Positions 30,912 to 42,497 are shown, counted from the stretch's first letter. The stretch: DNA of 64,000 nucleotides from Flavobacteriales bacterium (GCA_947491305.1 CANLIL010000009.1:1-64000); one strand, 5' to 3'. Notes: generated from the sequence alone by a model not told the origin. Numbers and translations are program-made.

Positions 30912-30965
30912 CTATGTTATCAATATTGATATATGTAATATCGTTTTCATAAAACAAAGCTATGC
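30907..30965. promoter_or_regulatory. Copy A of a 59-nt repeat overlapping the oxyR start; candidate OxyR operator
   Basis: 50/59 nt identical, ungapped, to 32284-32342; contains TATCAATATTGATA dyad (LTTR-like ATC-N6-GAT). Confidence 0.65.
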
Positions 30966-31091
30966 ATTAATTTCTTATGTTTTTTATATCCTAAATTATT
31001 AATGTTGTAAAAAAATCAACCGTGTTAAAAAAGTTAAAAATTAGTAATAGTATTGAATTAATTTTTATTTTTGTCATCAAATCCAAATAAT

Positions 31092-32192
31092 ATGAACATG
31101 AAACCTTTAAACAAATTCACATTAATTTTAGTTGCTATTGCAATTAATTTTAATTTATCAGCTCAAATCGATCAACTAATTGGCGGCGTTGAGAATAAAC
31201 TGATTAAAATCAATCAAAACACCGGATCATATGTAAATTATATGACCATCAACAACTTTCCTCCAGGAAAATTCATCAATAAATTATCTTGGTGTGCAGA
31301 AAACAATTGTTTTTACACGCTTGCGACTCAGTCAGGAACAATAGATAATAAAGTGTCAATAATTAATGCCAACGGAAATTATGTTTTGAAAGGAACTGTT
31401 ACAATTGCTGGAGGAACAGTTTATCACATTGAAAACATTTTTTATGATGCACTTTCAAATAGTATTTATGCTGCTGCAAGTTTAAATGGAACAATGAATA
31501 CGTCTGATTATGAATCTGAAAGTTTAATTAAAATTGATACTGCTACAATGCAAGCAACCTTGGTAGGTGTGGCTATGCATTCAGGAACTTCAAAAGAAGC
31601 TGAATTTGATAACATAACGATTGGAATTGATGGCTATCTCTATTACACAGAAACTCAAGGTGGTTTTAATTCATTCAACACTATTTATAAACAAGATTTA
31701 ACCTTCACTAATCCACCTATATTACTGTATTCAGAATTAATTAATACAAGCGTTGGTGATATTACGATAAGAAACAATGATCTTTACTTTGTTGCAAATA
31801 GACAGTTAAGAAAAATTAATCTGTCAAATTACATTCACTCAACTGTGGGAACAATTTTTACTTCTATTGATTTTAATGGAAGTCAAATGTATGGTTTGGA
31901 TTGGAAAAACAGTTATGTAGCAAATACGGAAGAATTAGCTAATTCAGAAACGCTTGACATTATTGCCTTTCCAAATCCTACTGCTGAAACATTAAATTTT
32001 GATAGTAACAATCAACTTATTGAAAAAATCGAAATTTATGATTTAAATGGGAGATTATTACTTCAAAAAGAATTAAATAAAATCAATCCATCAATCGAAA
32101 TTTTAGAATTAAAAAATGGATACTATTTCGTTAAGTCGTATTTATCAAATGGTAAAATTTCTGATAACAGCGTTGAGATTTTGAGAAATTAA
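31092..32192 (+). CDS. T9SS type A sorting domain-containing secreted protein, propeller-like
   Basis: Signal peptide (KFTLILVAIAINFNLSAQ) and C-terminal T9SS tail FPNPTAETLNFDSNN...IYDLNGRLLLQKEL...NGYYFVKSY; start moved from TTG 31071 to ATG 31092. Confidence 0.83.
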   Translation: MNMKPLNKFTLILVAIAINFNLSAQIDQLIGGVENKLIKINQNTGSYVNYMTINNFPPGKFINKLSWCAENNCFYTLATQSGTIDNKVSIINANGNYVLKGTVTIAGGTVYHIENIFYDALSNSIYAAASLNGTMNTSDYESESLIKIDTATMQATLVGVAMHSGTSKEAEFDNITIGIDGYLYYTETQGGFNSFNTIYKQDLTFTNPPILLYSELINTSVGDITIRNNDLYFVANRQLRKINLSNYIHSTVGTIFTSIDFNGSQMYGLDWKNSYVANTEELANSETLDIIAFPNPTAETLNFDSNNQLIEKIEIYDLNGRLLLQKELNKINPSIEILELKNGYYFVKSYLSNGKISDNSVEILRN

Positions 32193-32217
32193 TGCGATTT
32201 GAATTTTTAATTAGTTT

Positions 32218-32251
32218 AAACGGAAATTCAATTGAATTTCCGTTTTTTTTT
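32218..32251 (+). terminator. Rho-independent terminator
   Basis: Perfect palindrome AAACGGAAATTCAATTGAATTTCCGTTT followed by T run. Confidence 0.88.
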
Positions 32252-32283
32252 AACTTATTTTTCAATAGTTTTTTGATAATTGC

Positions 32284-32342
32284 TTCATCTGTTTTATCAA
32301 TAGTGATATTCAAAATATCGTTTTTATAAAACAAAACTATGC
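32284..32342. promoter_or_regulatory. Copy B of the 59-nt repeat upstream of katG; candidate OxyR operator
   Basis: 50/59 identical to 30907-30965; ends 2 nt before a TATTTTTG -7 box. Confidence 0.7.
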
Positions 32343-32344
32343 GC

Positions 32345-32352
32345 TATTTTTG
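32345..32352 (+). promoter_or_regulatory. Candidate katG -7 box TATTTTTG
   Basis: TAnnTTTG match 28 nt upstream of the likely katG start. Confidence 0.5.
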
Positions 32353-32353
32353 A

Positions 32354-34657
<2,304 letters not shown>

Positions 34658-34674
34658 TTGATTGAATAGAATAG

Positions 34675-34702
34675 AAAAGCCGATTGAAAGATCGGCTTTT
34701 TT
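34675..34702. terminator. Bidirectional Rho-independent terminator
   Basis: AAAAGCCGAT-TGAAAG-ATCGGCTTTT between convergent genes. Confidence 0.85.
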
Positions 34703-35213
34703 AGTTTATCATTTTTTTCATAATGTAATCTGTCTGTAAATCAGTTCCCAATTTAAAGATATGTTGATCAATGATTTCGAATCCATTCTTTTGGTAAAAA
34801 TGAATGGCGCGTTCGTTTTTTTCCCAGACTCCCAGCCAAATGAAATCAACTTGTTTTTTATGGGCAAGTTCTTCTGCTTGAGCATAAAGCAGTTGTCCAA
34901 CTTTTTTACCGTGGTAGGATTTCAAAACATAAATTCGTTCAATTTCTAAACTGTTTGCAGCATTGAATTCCGTTTGTGCAGCGCCGATATTCACTTTTAA
35001 ATAGCTAATTACTTTATCATTCTCTGAAACAATGTAAAACTCAGAATTGGGTTCCAATAATTCTTCTGTTAATTTTTCGGTAGAAAATCCATTTTCCAAA
35101 TAAGAAAGCATGTTTTCTGCTGTATTGAATGGTGAAAAGGTTTCTTCAAAAGTCGTTCTTCCAATTTGTTGGATGCGTTCAAGATATTGTATGTTGACTT
35201 TTTGAAGGAGCAT
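34701..35213 (-). CDS. GNAT family N-acetyltransferase
   Basis: LEIERIYVLKSYHGKKVGQLLYAQAEELA, AIHFYQKNGFEII. Confidence 0.9.
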   Translation of the reverse strand: MLLQKVNIQYLERIQQIGRTTFEETFSPFNTAENMLSYLENGFSTEKLTEELLEPNSEFYIVSENDKVISYLKVNIGAAQTEFNAANSLEIERIYVLKSYHGKKVGQLLYAQAEELAHKKQVDFIWLGVWEKNERAIHFYQKNGFEIIDQHIFKLGTDLQTDYIMKKMIN

Positions 35214-35244
35214 TTAGTTTGATTGAAATAAACTAGGAAGAGTA

Positions 35245-36255
35245 TCACAAAATATTCACTTCGCGCTCTAGCGTAACACCAAATTTTTCTTTTACAGACG
35301 CAATGATTTGTGTCGATAAATCGTAAATCTGTTGTCCGGTTGAACCACCGTAATTCACTAATACCAGCGCTTGTAATTTGTGAACGCCGCACGTATCGAT
35401 TGTTTTTCCTTTCCAACCTGTTTGTTCGATCAACCAACCAGCGGCTAATTTTCGTTTACCTTTATCAGCAGGGTAGTTGGGCGCATCTGGGAATTTTTGT
35501 AAAATTATAGCTACAATTTCTTGGTCAACAACTGGATTCTTGAAAAAGCTACCTGCATTTCCTAAAACAGCTGGGTCTGGAAGTTTTGAACGTCGAATGG
35601 CAATTACTGCATCGCTAATGTCTTTGATACTTGGAGTTGAAATACCCATTTCAGTTAACTGAGTTTCAATGGCTCCGTAATTTTTATGAATTGTAGCTGT
35701 TTTAGAAAGTTGAAATGAAACGGAAACAATCACGTATTGTCCTTTTAATTTGCGTTTAAATACACTTTCGCGGTAGCCAAATTCGCATTGTTCTTTATCA
35801 AAGGTGTGAATAGCACCAGTTTCAATATGGTAGGCTTCTAAAGAGTGAAAGACGTCTTTAATTTCAACGCCGTATGCACCAATGTTTTGCATTGGACTTG
35901 CTCCAACACTTCCTGGGATTAAACTCATGTTTTCAACACCAGCAAATCCTAGTTCAATGCATTTCAATACAAACTCATGCCAAATTTCTCCGGCTCCAAC
36001 TTGAACAATTACAGTTTGATCATTTTCAGAAATTACTTCAAATCCTTTGATTTCATTTTTCAAAACTAAACCATCGAAGTTTTTGGTTAACAAGATGTTA
36101 CTACCTCCTCCTACAATTAATAGTTCAAGTCCTGTTGTATTGTTTTTTAGACAAGTTTCTAATGAAGTAACAGATGAAAAACGATCAAACGCTGTTGCTT
36201 GAACATCAATTCCAAATGTATTATAAGGCTGGAGGCTGCAGTTTTTCTCTAACAT
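35245..36255 (-). CDS. murB: UDP-N-acetylmuramate dehydrogenase
   Basis: LQPYNTFGIDVQA, IVGGGSNILLTKNF, IPGSVGASPMQNIGAYG, GSFFKNPVV; start set at MLEKNCSLQ. Confidence 0.95.
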   Translation of the reverse strand: MLEKNCSLQPYNTFGIDVQATAFDRFSSVTSLETCLKNNTTGLELLIVGGGSNILLTKNFDGLVLKNEIKGFEVISENDQTVIVQVGAGEIWHEFVLKCIELGFAGVENMSLIPGSVGASPMQNIGAYGVEIKDVFHSLEAYHIETGAIHTFDKEQCEFGYRESVFKRKLKGQYVIVSVSFQLSKTATIHKNYGAIETQLTEMGISTPSIKDISDAVIAIRRSKLPDPAVLGNAGSFFKNPVVDQEIVAIILQKFPDAPNYPADKGKRKLAAGWLIEQTGWKGKTIDTCGVHKLQALVLVNYGGSTGQQIYDLSTQIIASVKEKFGVTLEREVNIL

Positions 36256-36256
36256 G

Positions 36257-36739
36257 TTAAACGTCTTTGTGGTTAGGTGGTAATGTTGTTGGAACTTTTG
36301 TGACGCGATCATGCAACACAATGCTACCTGTTACACCAACATTCAACGAAGTATTTCCTGGAAGTTTGATTAAAAAATGACATTTATCTATTACTTCTTG
36401 CGGTAAACCATCGTTTTCAGAACCTAATAAATAAATAGCACGTTTTGGGTGTTCAAATTCATGCAAAAATGTTGCAGTATCATCTAGTTCAACTCCCACC
36501 AAACGACAATCGTAAGGAATGTTTGCCAATAAATCGTCAAAGGATTTGTAGTGAAACAATGGGATTCTAGACCAAGTTCGTAAGACATCAGAACTTTGTT
36601 TTTTGTAGCGATTATCAACAGTAAAAATATAACTAGCGCCCAAAATATATGCAGAACGCCAAAGTGTGCCTAAGTTGTGTTCTGTTTTTCCTCTGAAAAC
36701 GCCTATCGCGCAATATCCTTCCTTGTTTGTTGTCTTCAC
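36257..36739 (-). CDS. TrmH/SpoU family RNA methyltransferase
   Basis: HNLGTLWRSAYILGAS, YLLGSENDGLPQEVIDKC, LPGNTSLNVGVTGSIVLHDR; GTG 36739 chosen as a plausible start, longer track start 36826 overlaps the divergent CDS. Confidence 0.82.
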   Translation of the reverse strand: MKTTNKEGYCAIGVFRGKTEHNLGTLWRSAYILGASYIFTVDNRYKKQSSDVLRTWSRIPLFHYKSFDDLLANIPYDCRLVGVELDDTATFLHEFEHPKRAIYLLGSENDGLPQEVIDKCHFLIKLPGNTSLNVGVTGSIVLHDRVTKVPTTLPPNHKDV

Positions 36740-36806
36740 AATACAAAGGTGCGAAAAATCTTTATTTCTTATAACATTTTCCTCATCTTTGTAAAAATCT
36801 TTCGAA

Positions 36807-37448
36807 ATGGAATTTATAGCTGACAATTTAGATCAATACGTTTGTGCGCATTCAGAAAATGAGCCAGAAATTTTAGCAGATTTAAACCGTAGAACGCATG
36901 TTTCTGTCATTCAACCACGCATGTTGAGTGGACATTACCAAGGACGCGTATTGAGTATGTTATCGCACATGATTCAACCTGAAAAAGTATTGGAAATTGG
37001 AACCTACACTGGTTATTCTGCTTTGTGTTTAGCGGAAGGATTGAAAGAAAAGGGTCACTTGACCACAATCGATGTAAATGAAGAGTTAGAAGACTTTGTC
37101 GCGGCATACATTGAGAAAGCGGGTATGGGGGATCGAATCACACAATTGATTGGTGATGCAATAGATATTATACCAACGTTGGATGAACAATTTGACATCG
37201 TTTTTATCGATGCAGACAAAAAAAACTATTGCAATTACTACGATTTGATTTTTGACAAAGTGAAATCGGGCGGTTACATCATCGCAGATAATGTATTGTG
37301 GTCAGGAAAAGTATTGGAAGATTACGATTCGTTAGATCGAGAAACCAAAATCCTCATGGATTACAACCGAAAAATTCACGAGGATGAGCGCGTACATGAA
37401 GTGTTGCTTCCGATTCGTGATGGAATTATGATTGCACGAAAAAATTAG
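36807..37448 (+). CDS. O-methyltransferase (class I SAM-dependent, CCoAOMT-like)
   Basis: VLEIGTYTGYSALCLAEGL, DIVFIDADKKNY, GGYIIADNVLWSGKV. Confidence 0.93.
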   Translation: MEFIADNLDQYVCAHSENEPEILADLNRRTHVSVIQPRMLSGHYQGRVLSMLSHMIQPEKVLEIGTYTGYSALCLAEGLKEKGHLTTIDVNEELEDFVAAYIEKAGMGDRITQLIGDAIDIIPTLDEQFDIVFIDADKKNYCNYYDLIFDKVKSGGYIIADNVLWSGKVLEDYDSLDRETKILMDYNRKIHEDERVHEVLLPIRDGIMIARKN

Positions 37449-37455
37449 TGAAAAT

Positions 37456-37527
37456 TCGTGTATTAGTGGCAAGAAAAACTATACATAACAATCAAGAAAT
37501 GCCAAGAAAGCATAAATGAGCACGAAA
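37456..37527. repeat. Imperfect inverted-repeat intergenic element
   Basis: TTCGTGtattagTGGCA ... TGCCAagaaagcataaatgagCACGAA between convergent genes. Confidence 0.45.
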
Positions 37528-37543
37528 AAAATAAATTCCTTCC

Positions 37544-38782
37544 TTAAATAGGGTAGCACAAAAAGTACTTTTCAACAGGACTAGCCAAGGCAGAAATGTT
37601 TAAATTATCCGACGCATCACTTAAATCTATTATCGAACCATTTTTAAGTAAGATGTTGATATTCTGTTTGTTCTGATTGTAAGCATTGTTACTCAAAACA
37701 TCTGTGTAAACGAAAAATTCCACTTCTTCTTTCGTTAAATTTAAGGCACTCATTTGATGATTTTTTTCTTGTTGAATGCGTTCTTCAGTAAAGGGTTCTT
37801 TCGAAATTTCAATTTTAAACAAGTCACGATTGACTAATTTCTGAGACAAACTAGCGAGTATTTTATCCGGATGTTTTTGCCAAACTTTAATCGCCCCTAA
37901 AATATCGTAATCGTCCAAATCAGCAAATAAATCCAATAGTGCTGGATCCTTTTTGAAATCGTCGTGCGTAAAGTCATTTGTTAAGAAAAAATGTAAGCTT
38001 GGGCTTGCAAATAATTCATCGCCTCTTTTAGCTAAAAATTTAGCGCGACGAAGAATGTGAATCAGCATAAATTCTGCCGCTACAACAGTTTTATGCAAAT
38101 AAACTTGCCAATACATCAAACGTCGGGCAACAATAAATTTTTCAATTGAATAAATTCCTTTTTCCTCCAAAACAAGATTGCCATCTTTTACATTGAGCAT
38201 TTCAATCAAACGATCGCTACCAATGATTCCTTCGCTTACGCCCGTGTAAAAACTATCACGGTTTAAATAATCCAAGCGATCCATGTCTAATTGACTAGAA
38301 ACCAATTGGTGTAAAAAAGGTTTTGGATAGGTGTTCTCGAAAATTTGCAAGGCGTGATCTAAATCGTTTCCAAACTCTTTGCTTAAGCGTTCGATGAAAA
38401 ATCCTGAAATCGCTTCGTGACTTACACCGCTAACGATGTCGTATTCAAGTGCATGGCTAAAAGGTCCGTGACCAATATCGTGTAAAAGTATTGCGATTAA
38501 TACCGCTCGTTCTTCATCTTCCGTAATTTCATGTCCTTTTCTTCGGATGGTAGAAATAGCCAGAGTCATCAAATGCATCGCGCCCAAAACATGGTGAAAT
38601 CGCGTGTGCAGCGCACCTGGATAAACCAAATGGCTCATACCAAGTTGCATAATGCGTCTCAAACGTTGCATGTATGGATGTTCAATCAAGTCGAAAATAA
38701 ATGCGTCAGGAATTGAAATAAATCCGTATACTGGATCGTTAAAAATTTTCTTTTTGTTATTTCGGTTGAGATATGGTCGCAA
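37544..38782 (-). CDS. HD domain-containing phosphohydrolase (COG1078-like)
   Basis: TRFHHVLGAMHLM, LLHDIGHGPFSHALE, QLDMDRLDYLNRDSFYTGV; TTG start at 38782 proposed because the track start overlaps porX. Confidence 0.85.
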   Translation of the reverse strand: MRPYLNRNNKKKIFNDPVYGFISIPDAFIFDLIEHPYMQRLRRIMQLGMSHLVYPGALHTRFHHVLGAMHLMTLAISTIRRKGHEITEDEERAVLIAILLHDIGHGPFSHALEYDIVSGVSHEAISGFFIERLSKEFGNDLDHALQIFENTYPKPFLHQLVSSQLDMDRLDYLNRDSFYTGVSEGIIGSDRLIEMLNVKDGNLVLEEKGIYSIEKFIVARRLMYWQVYLHKTVVAAEFMLIHILRRAKFLAKRGDELFASPSLHFFLTNDFTHDDFKKDPALLDLFADLDDYDILGAIKVWQKHPDKILASLSQKLVNRDLFKIEISKEPFTEERIQQEKNHQMSALNLTKEEVEFFVYTDVLSNNAYNQNKQNINILLKNGSIIDLSDASDNLNISALASPVEKYFLCYPI

Positions 38783-38828
38783 TTGAATAATTTTAAAAAC
38801 TATTTCAAATTTATAAAATAAAGCGCAC

Positions 38829-40373
38829 ATGCAAGTCAAAATACTTTGGGCAGATGATGAAATCGAATTATTAAAGCCACATATTCTCTTTTTAGAAGCA
38901 AAAGGATATTCCGTAGATGCAGTAAACAATGGCTCTGAGGCAGTTGAGAAAAGTGATTCAACTAATTACGATATTATTTTTTTAGATGAAAATATGCCCG
39001 GAATTTCTGGATTGGAAGCATTGGCACAAATTAAAGAAGCAAAACCGTATGTTCCAGTCGTAATGATTACAAAAAGTGAAGAGGAACATATAATGGAGGA
39101 AGCGATTGGAAGTAAAATTGCTGATTACTTGATAAAACCAGTGAATCCCAATCAAATTTTGTTGAGTATCAAAAAGAATTTGGATCAAGGGAAATTGGTG
39201 TCACAGAAAACAAATTCTAATTACCAACAAGAATTTCGTCAATTAGGTAATCAATTGAATTCCAGAATGGATGCGGACGAATGGCGTGAATTGTATGCGA
39301 AATTAATTTTTTGGGAATTAGAATTAGAGAAAATTGAAGATGCAGGCATGCGAGAAATTCTCGAAATGCAGAAAAAAGAAGCCAATAATTTGTTTGCCCG
39401 TTTTATTGAAAACAACTATTTAGACTGGTTGAATGGAACGGAAGATGCGCCGCAAATGTTGCACACCTTGATAAAAGATAAAATCGCACCAACTATTGGA
39501 TCTGAAAAATTATTTGTTTTAGTGATTGATAATTTGCGTTTTGATCAGTGGAAGGTATTGCAACCAATTTTTACTAAATATTTCAATCAAGAAAGTGAAG
39601 AAATGATCTTTTCGATTCTTCCTACTGCAACGCATTATGCAAGAAATGCATTTTTCGCAGGTTTAATGCCGAGTGAAATAGAGAAGAAATTCCCCAATCT
39701 TTGGTTAAATGAAGAAGATGAAGGCGGCAAAAACATGCATGAAAAAGAATTGTTGGAAGCGAATTTAAAACGTTTGGGTAAAAATGTAAAGTGGTCTTAC
39801 AATAAAATTACCAATCTTGATGCAGGCAGAAAATTATTGGATAACATGAACCAACTCAAAGAAAATGATGTCAATTTCATCGTTTACAATTTTGTCGATA
39901 TGTTGTCGCATGCTCGAACAGAGATGGAAGTAATTCGGGAATTAGCGGATGACGAAGCAGCATATCGTTCGTTGACCTTATCCTGGTTTGAGCATTCAGC
40001 TTTGAGTGAAATCGTTAAGAAAATTGCTGAATTTGGTGCAAAATTAATCATCACAACAGATCATGGAACGGTGAAAGTTACCAATCCTGTGAAAATTACT
40101 GGAGAACGCAATACGAATTCGAATTTACGCTACAAAGTAGGTCGCGGATTATCGTATAATAAAAAAGAAGTTTTTCAAGTGGCGCACCCTGAAGAAGCCT
40201 TTTTGCCTAAAAATAAATTATCGAGTGAATTTGTCTTTGCGCGTGAAGCAGATTTTTTTGTTTATCCAAATAACTACAATCATTTTGTGAACTATTATGG
40301 TCAAACGTTTCAACATGGTGGAATTTCATTAGAGGAAATGTTGATTCCATTTGTGGTTTTAAAAGCGAAATAA
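38829..40373 (+). CDS. porX: T9SS regulator PorX: response regulator receiver plus PglZ/alkaline phosphatase-like domain
   Basis: ILWADDEIELLKPHILFL, IIFLDENMPGISGLE, LVIDNLRFDQWKVLQPIFTKYFN, ITTDHGTVKV. Confidence 0.93.
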   Translation: MQVKILWADDEIELLKPHILFLEAKGYSVDAVNNGSEAVEKSDSTNYDIIFLDENMPGISGLEALAQIKEAKPYVPVVMITKSEEEHIMEEAIGSKIADYLIKPVNPNQILLSIKKNLDQGKLVSQKTNSNYQQEFRQLGNQLNSRMDADEWRELYAKLIFWELELEKIEDAGMREILEMQKKEANNLFARFIENNYLDWLNGTEDAPQMLHTLIKDKIAPTIGSEKLFVLVIDNLRFDQWKVLQPIFTKYFNQESEEMIFSILPTATHYARNAFFAGLMPSEIEKKFPNLWLNEEDEGGKNMHEKELLEANLKRLGKNVKWSYNKITNLDAGRKLLDNMNQLKENDVNFIVYNFVDMLSHARTEMEVIRELADDEAAYRSLTLSWFEHSALSEIVKKIAEFGAKLIITTDHGTVKVTNPVKITGERNTNSNLRYKVGRGLSYNKKEVFQVAHPEEAFLPKNKLSSEFVFAREADFFVYPNNYNHFVNYYGQTFQHGGISLEEMLIPFVVLKAK

Positions 40374-40399
40374 GTAAATTTGTTTTCAAACGATAAAGA

Positions 40400-40816
40400 A
40401 TGACTTACACCATTGAAAATTTAACAGCTATTCCTTCAGTTGCACAACAATTTTTAGAAAACCATTCACAAGGAAAGGTTTTTGCTTTTGATGCAGAAAT
40501 GGGTGTTGGTAAAACAACGTTCATAACTGGTTTGTTAAAGGCAATGGGAATCAATGAATTGGAAGGTTCTCCAACCTATTCGTTGGTCAATGTATACGAC
40601 AGTGCGATGTATGGAAAAATCTACCATTTTGATGTGTATCGTTTGAAAAATCAACACGAAGCATTTGACATTGGAGTAGAAGAAATGTTTTACAGTGGAG
40701 GAATCTGTTTTGTGGAATGGCCTGAAAAAGTTATCGATTTACTTCCAGAAAACACAATTTGGGTGTATCTTCGTAGAAATGAAAATAATTCGCGAACTAT
40801 TACTGTAAAAGAATGA
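40400..40816 (+). CDS. tsaE: tRNA threonylcarbamoyladenosine biosynthesis ATPase
   Basis: GVGKTTFITGLLKAMG, GSPTYSLVNVY, YHFDVYRL. Confidence 0.95.
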   Translation: MTYTIENLTAIPSVAQQFLENHSQGKVFAFDAEMGVGKTTFITGLLKAMGINELEGSPTYSLVNVYDSAMYGKIYHFDVYRLKNQHEAFDIGVEEMFYSGGICFVEWPEKVIDLLPENTIWVYLRRNENNSRTITVKE

Positions 40817-42033
40817 TGACGGATCCACAGATTTTAAAGAAATTAATCCAACAAGGAAGTTTGCTTCCGAAGGAAGAAATGTTGGAAATTGCGCGTAAAA
40901 AAGGCAGTTTGTTTATTGGTATTCCGAAAGAAACGTCTTTTCAAGAACGAAGAGTAGCCTTGGTTCCAGAAGCTGTAACTGTTCTGGTTGCAAATGGGCA
41001 CCGCGTTAGAATTGAATCAAAAAGTGGAGAAGCATCAAATTTTACAGATAACGAATACAGCGAAGCAGGAGCTGAAATTTGTCACAATCCAAAAGATATT
41101 TTTGAATGTGATATTATTTTTAAAGTAGCACCGCCTTCCGAAGAAGAGGTTGAAATGATGCGCGGAAATCAAACACTTATTTCTGCATTGCAGTTATCCA
41201 TTCAGCCAAAAGTTATTTTGCAAAAATTGATGCAAAAGAAAATCACTGCTATCGCTTGGGATTATATTCGCGATGAAGAAGGTGTTTTTCCAGTAGTGCG
41301 AACAATGGGAGAAATTGCAGGTACAACCTCAATTCTTGTTGCGGGTGAATTGCTGTCATCTTTTTCTTCAGGAAAAGGAATCATGTTGGGTGGAATTGCA
41401 GGTGTAACTCCAACAGAAGTTGTTGTTATTGGTGCAGGTACAGTCGGTGAATTTGCCACGCGTGCAGCTTTAGGATTGGGCGCAAGTGTAAAAGTTTTTG
41501 ATAATTCGCTTTCACGTTTAAGAAGGTTGCAAAATAATATTGGAACACGAGTTCACACGTCTGTTTTGAACCCAAAAGTTTTAGCGAAATCAATCAAACG
41601 AGCAGACGTTATAATCGGCGCATTGCGCTCACCACTTGGTCGAACACCTTGCGTTGTTTCAGAAGAGATGATACAAAGCATGAAAAGTGGTTCTGTAGCA
41701 GTTGATGTAAGTATTGATCAAGGTGGTTGTTTTGAGACTTCTCGCGTAACAAATCACAACGAGCCTACTTATGTGGAATATGGCGTTGTTCATTATTGTG
41801 TTCCAAATATTGCATCTCGCGTAGCACGAACAGCTTCATTTGCATTGTCAAATATTTTCTCGCCAATTTTAGTTGAAATGGGTGATCATGGTGGTTGCAA
41901 AGAGTTGATAAAGTCTGACGAAGGATTTAGAAGTGGTGTATACATTTATAACGGCACATTGACAAATGAAGTGTTGGGTAAAGTATTTGATTTGAAGTAT
42001 AAAAACATTGAATTATTGTTGTTAGGAATTTAA
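40813..42033 (+). CDS. ald: Alanine dehydrogenase
   Basis: IGIPKETSFQERRVALVPEAV, VIGAGTVGEFATRAALGLGASVKVFD; N-terminal extension of about 33 aa. Confidence 0.88.
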   Translation: MMTDPQILKKLIQQGSLLPKEEMLEIARKKGSLFIGIPKETSFQERRVALVPEAVTVLVANGHRVRIESKSGEASNFTDNEYSEAGAEICHNPKDIFECDIIFKVAPPSEEEVEMMRGNQTLISALQLSIQPKVILQKLMQKKITAIAWDYIRDEEGVFPVVRTMGEIAGTTSILVAGELLSSFSSGKGIMLGGIAGVTPTEVVVIGAGTVGEFATRAALGLGASVKVFDNSLSRLRRLQNNIGTRVHTSVLNPKVLAKSIKRADVIIGALRSPLGRTPCVVSEEMIQSMKSGSVAVDVSIDQGGCFETSRVTNHNEPTYVEYGVVHYCVPNIASRVARTASFALSNIFSPILVEMGDHGGCKELIKSDEGFRSGVYIYNGTLTNEVLGKVFDLKYKNIELLLLGI

Positions 42034-42041
42034 ACGCTTAC

Positions 42042-42497
42042 ATGATTCAATCGTTAAATTTACCCAAAGCACCACTTAAATTATCCCGAAAAGATGACAC
42101 CGTTTATGTTTTGTGTGAAATTCGCAACAAAAAATTAAAATTAACGCCTGAAGAATGGGTGCGACAACATGTTATTCATTTCTTGATCACGCATAAAAAT
42201 GTTCCAAAAGGGGTAATTGCATCAGAACAAACCATTCAAGTTAATGGGTTGACAAGGCGCTGTGATTTAGTTGTTTATAATATATTAGGTAAGCCAATAC
42301 TTTTAGTAGAGTGTAAAGCTCCTGAAGTTCATTTAACAGAAAAAGTACTCCATCAAATTGCACAATACAATTCAAATCTACACGTTGATTATTTAATGAT
42401 AACAAATGGAAATGAGCATTTCAACTGTTATATCAACCGAGAAAAAAGTACCTTTGATTTCTTAGAAAGTCTTCCAAATTGGAATGATATAACTTAA
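42042..42497 (+). CDS. Stand-alone type I restriction HsdR N-terminal domain protein
   Basis: PD-(D/E)XK-like pattern [23 protein letters not shown]; no helicase domain. Confidence 0.82.
   Translation: MIQSLNLPKAPLKLSRKDDTVYVLCEIRNKKLKLTPEEWVRQHVIHFLITHKNVPKGVIASEQTIQVNGLTRRCDLVVYNILGKPILLVECKAPEVHLTEKVLHQIAQYNSNLHVDYLMITNGNEHFNCYINREKSTFDFLESLPNWNDIT

Noticed and set aside
30917-32342. 59-nt repeats as ends of an insertion sequence
   Set aside because: Direct rather than inverted, no transposase between them, and the sequence is explained by the oxyR/katG regulatory region.
42042-42497. Possible type I restriction-modification system
   Set aside because: Only an HsdR N-terminal-like domain is present; no HsdM, HsdS or helicase in the window.
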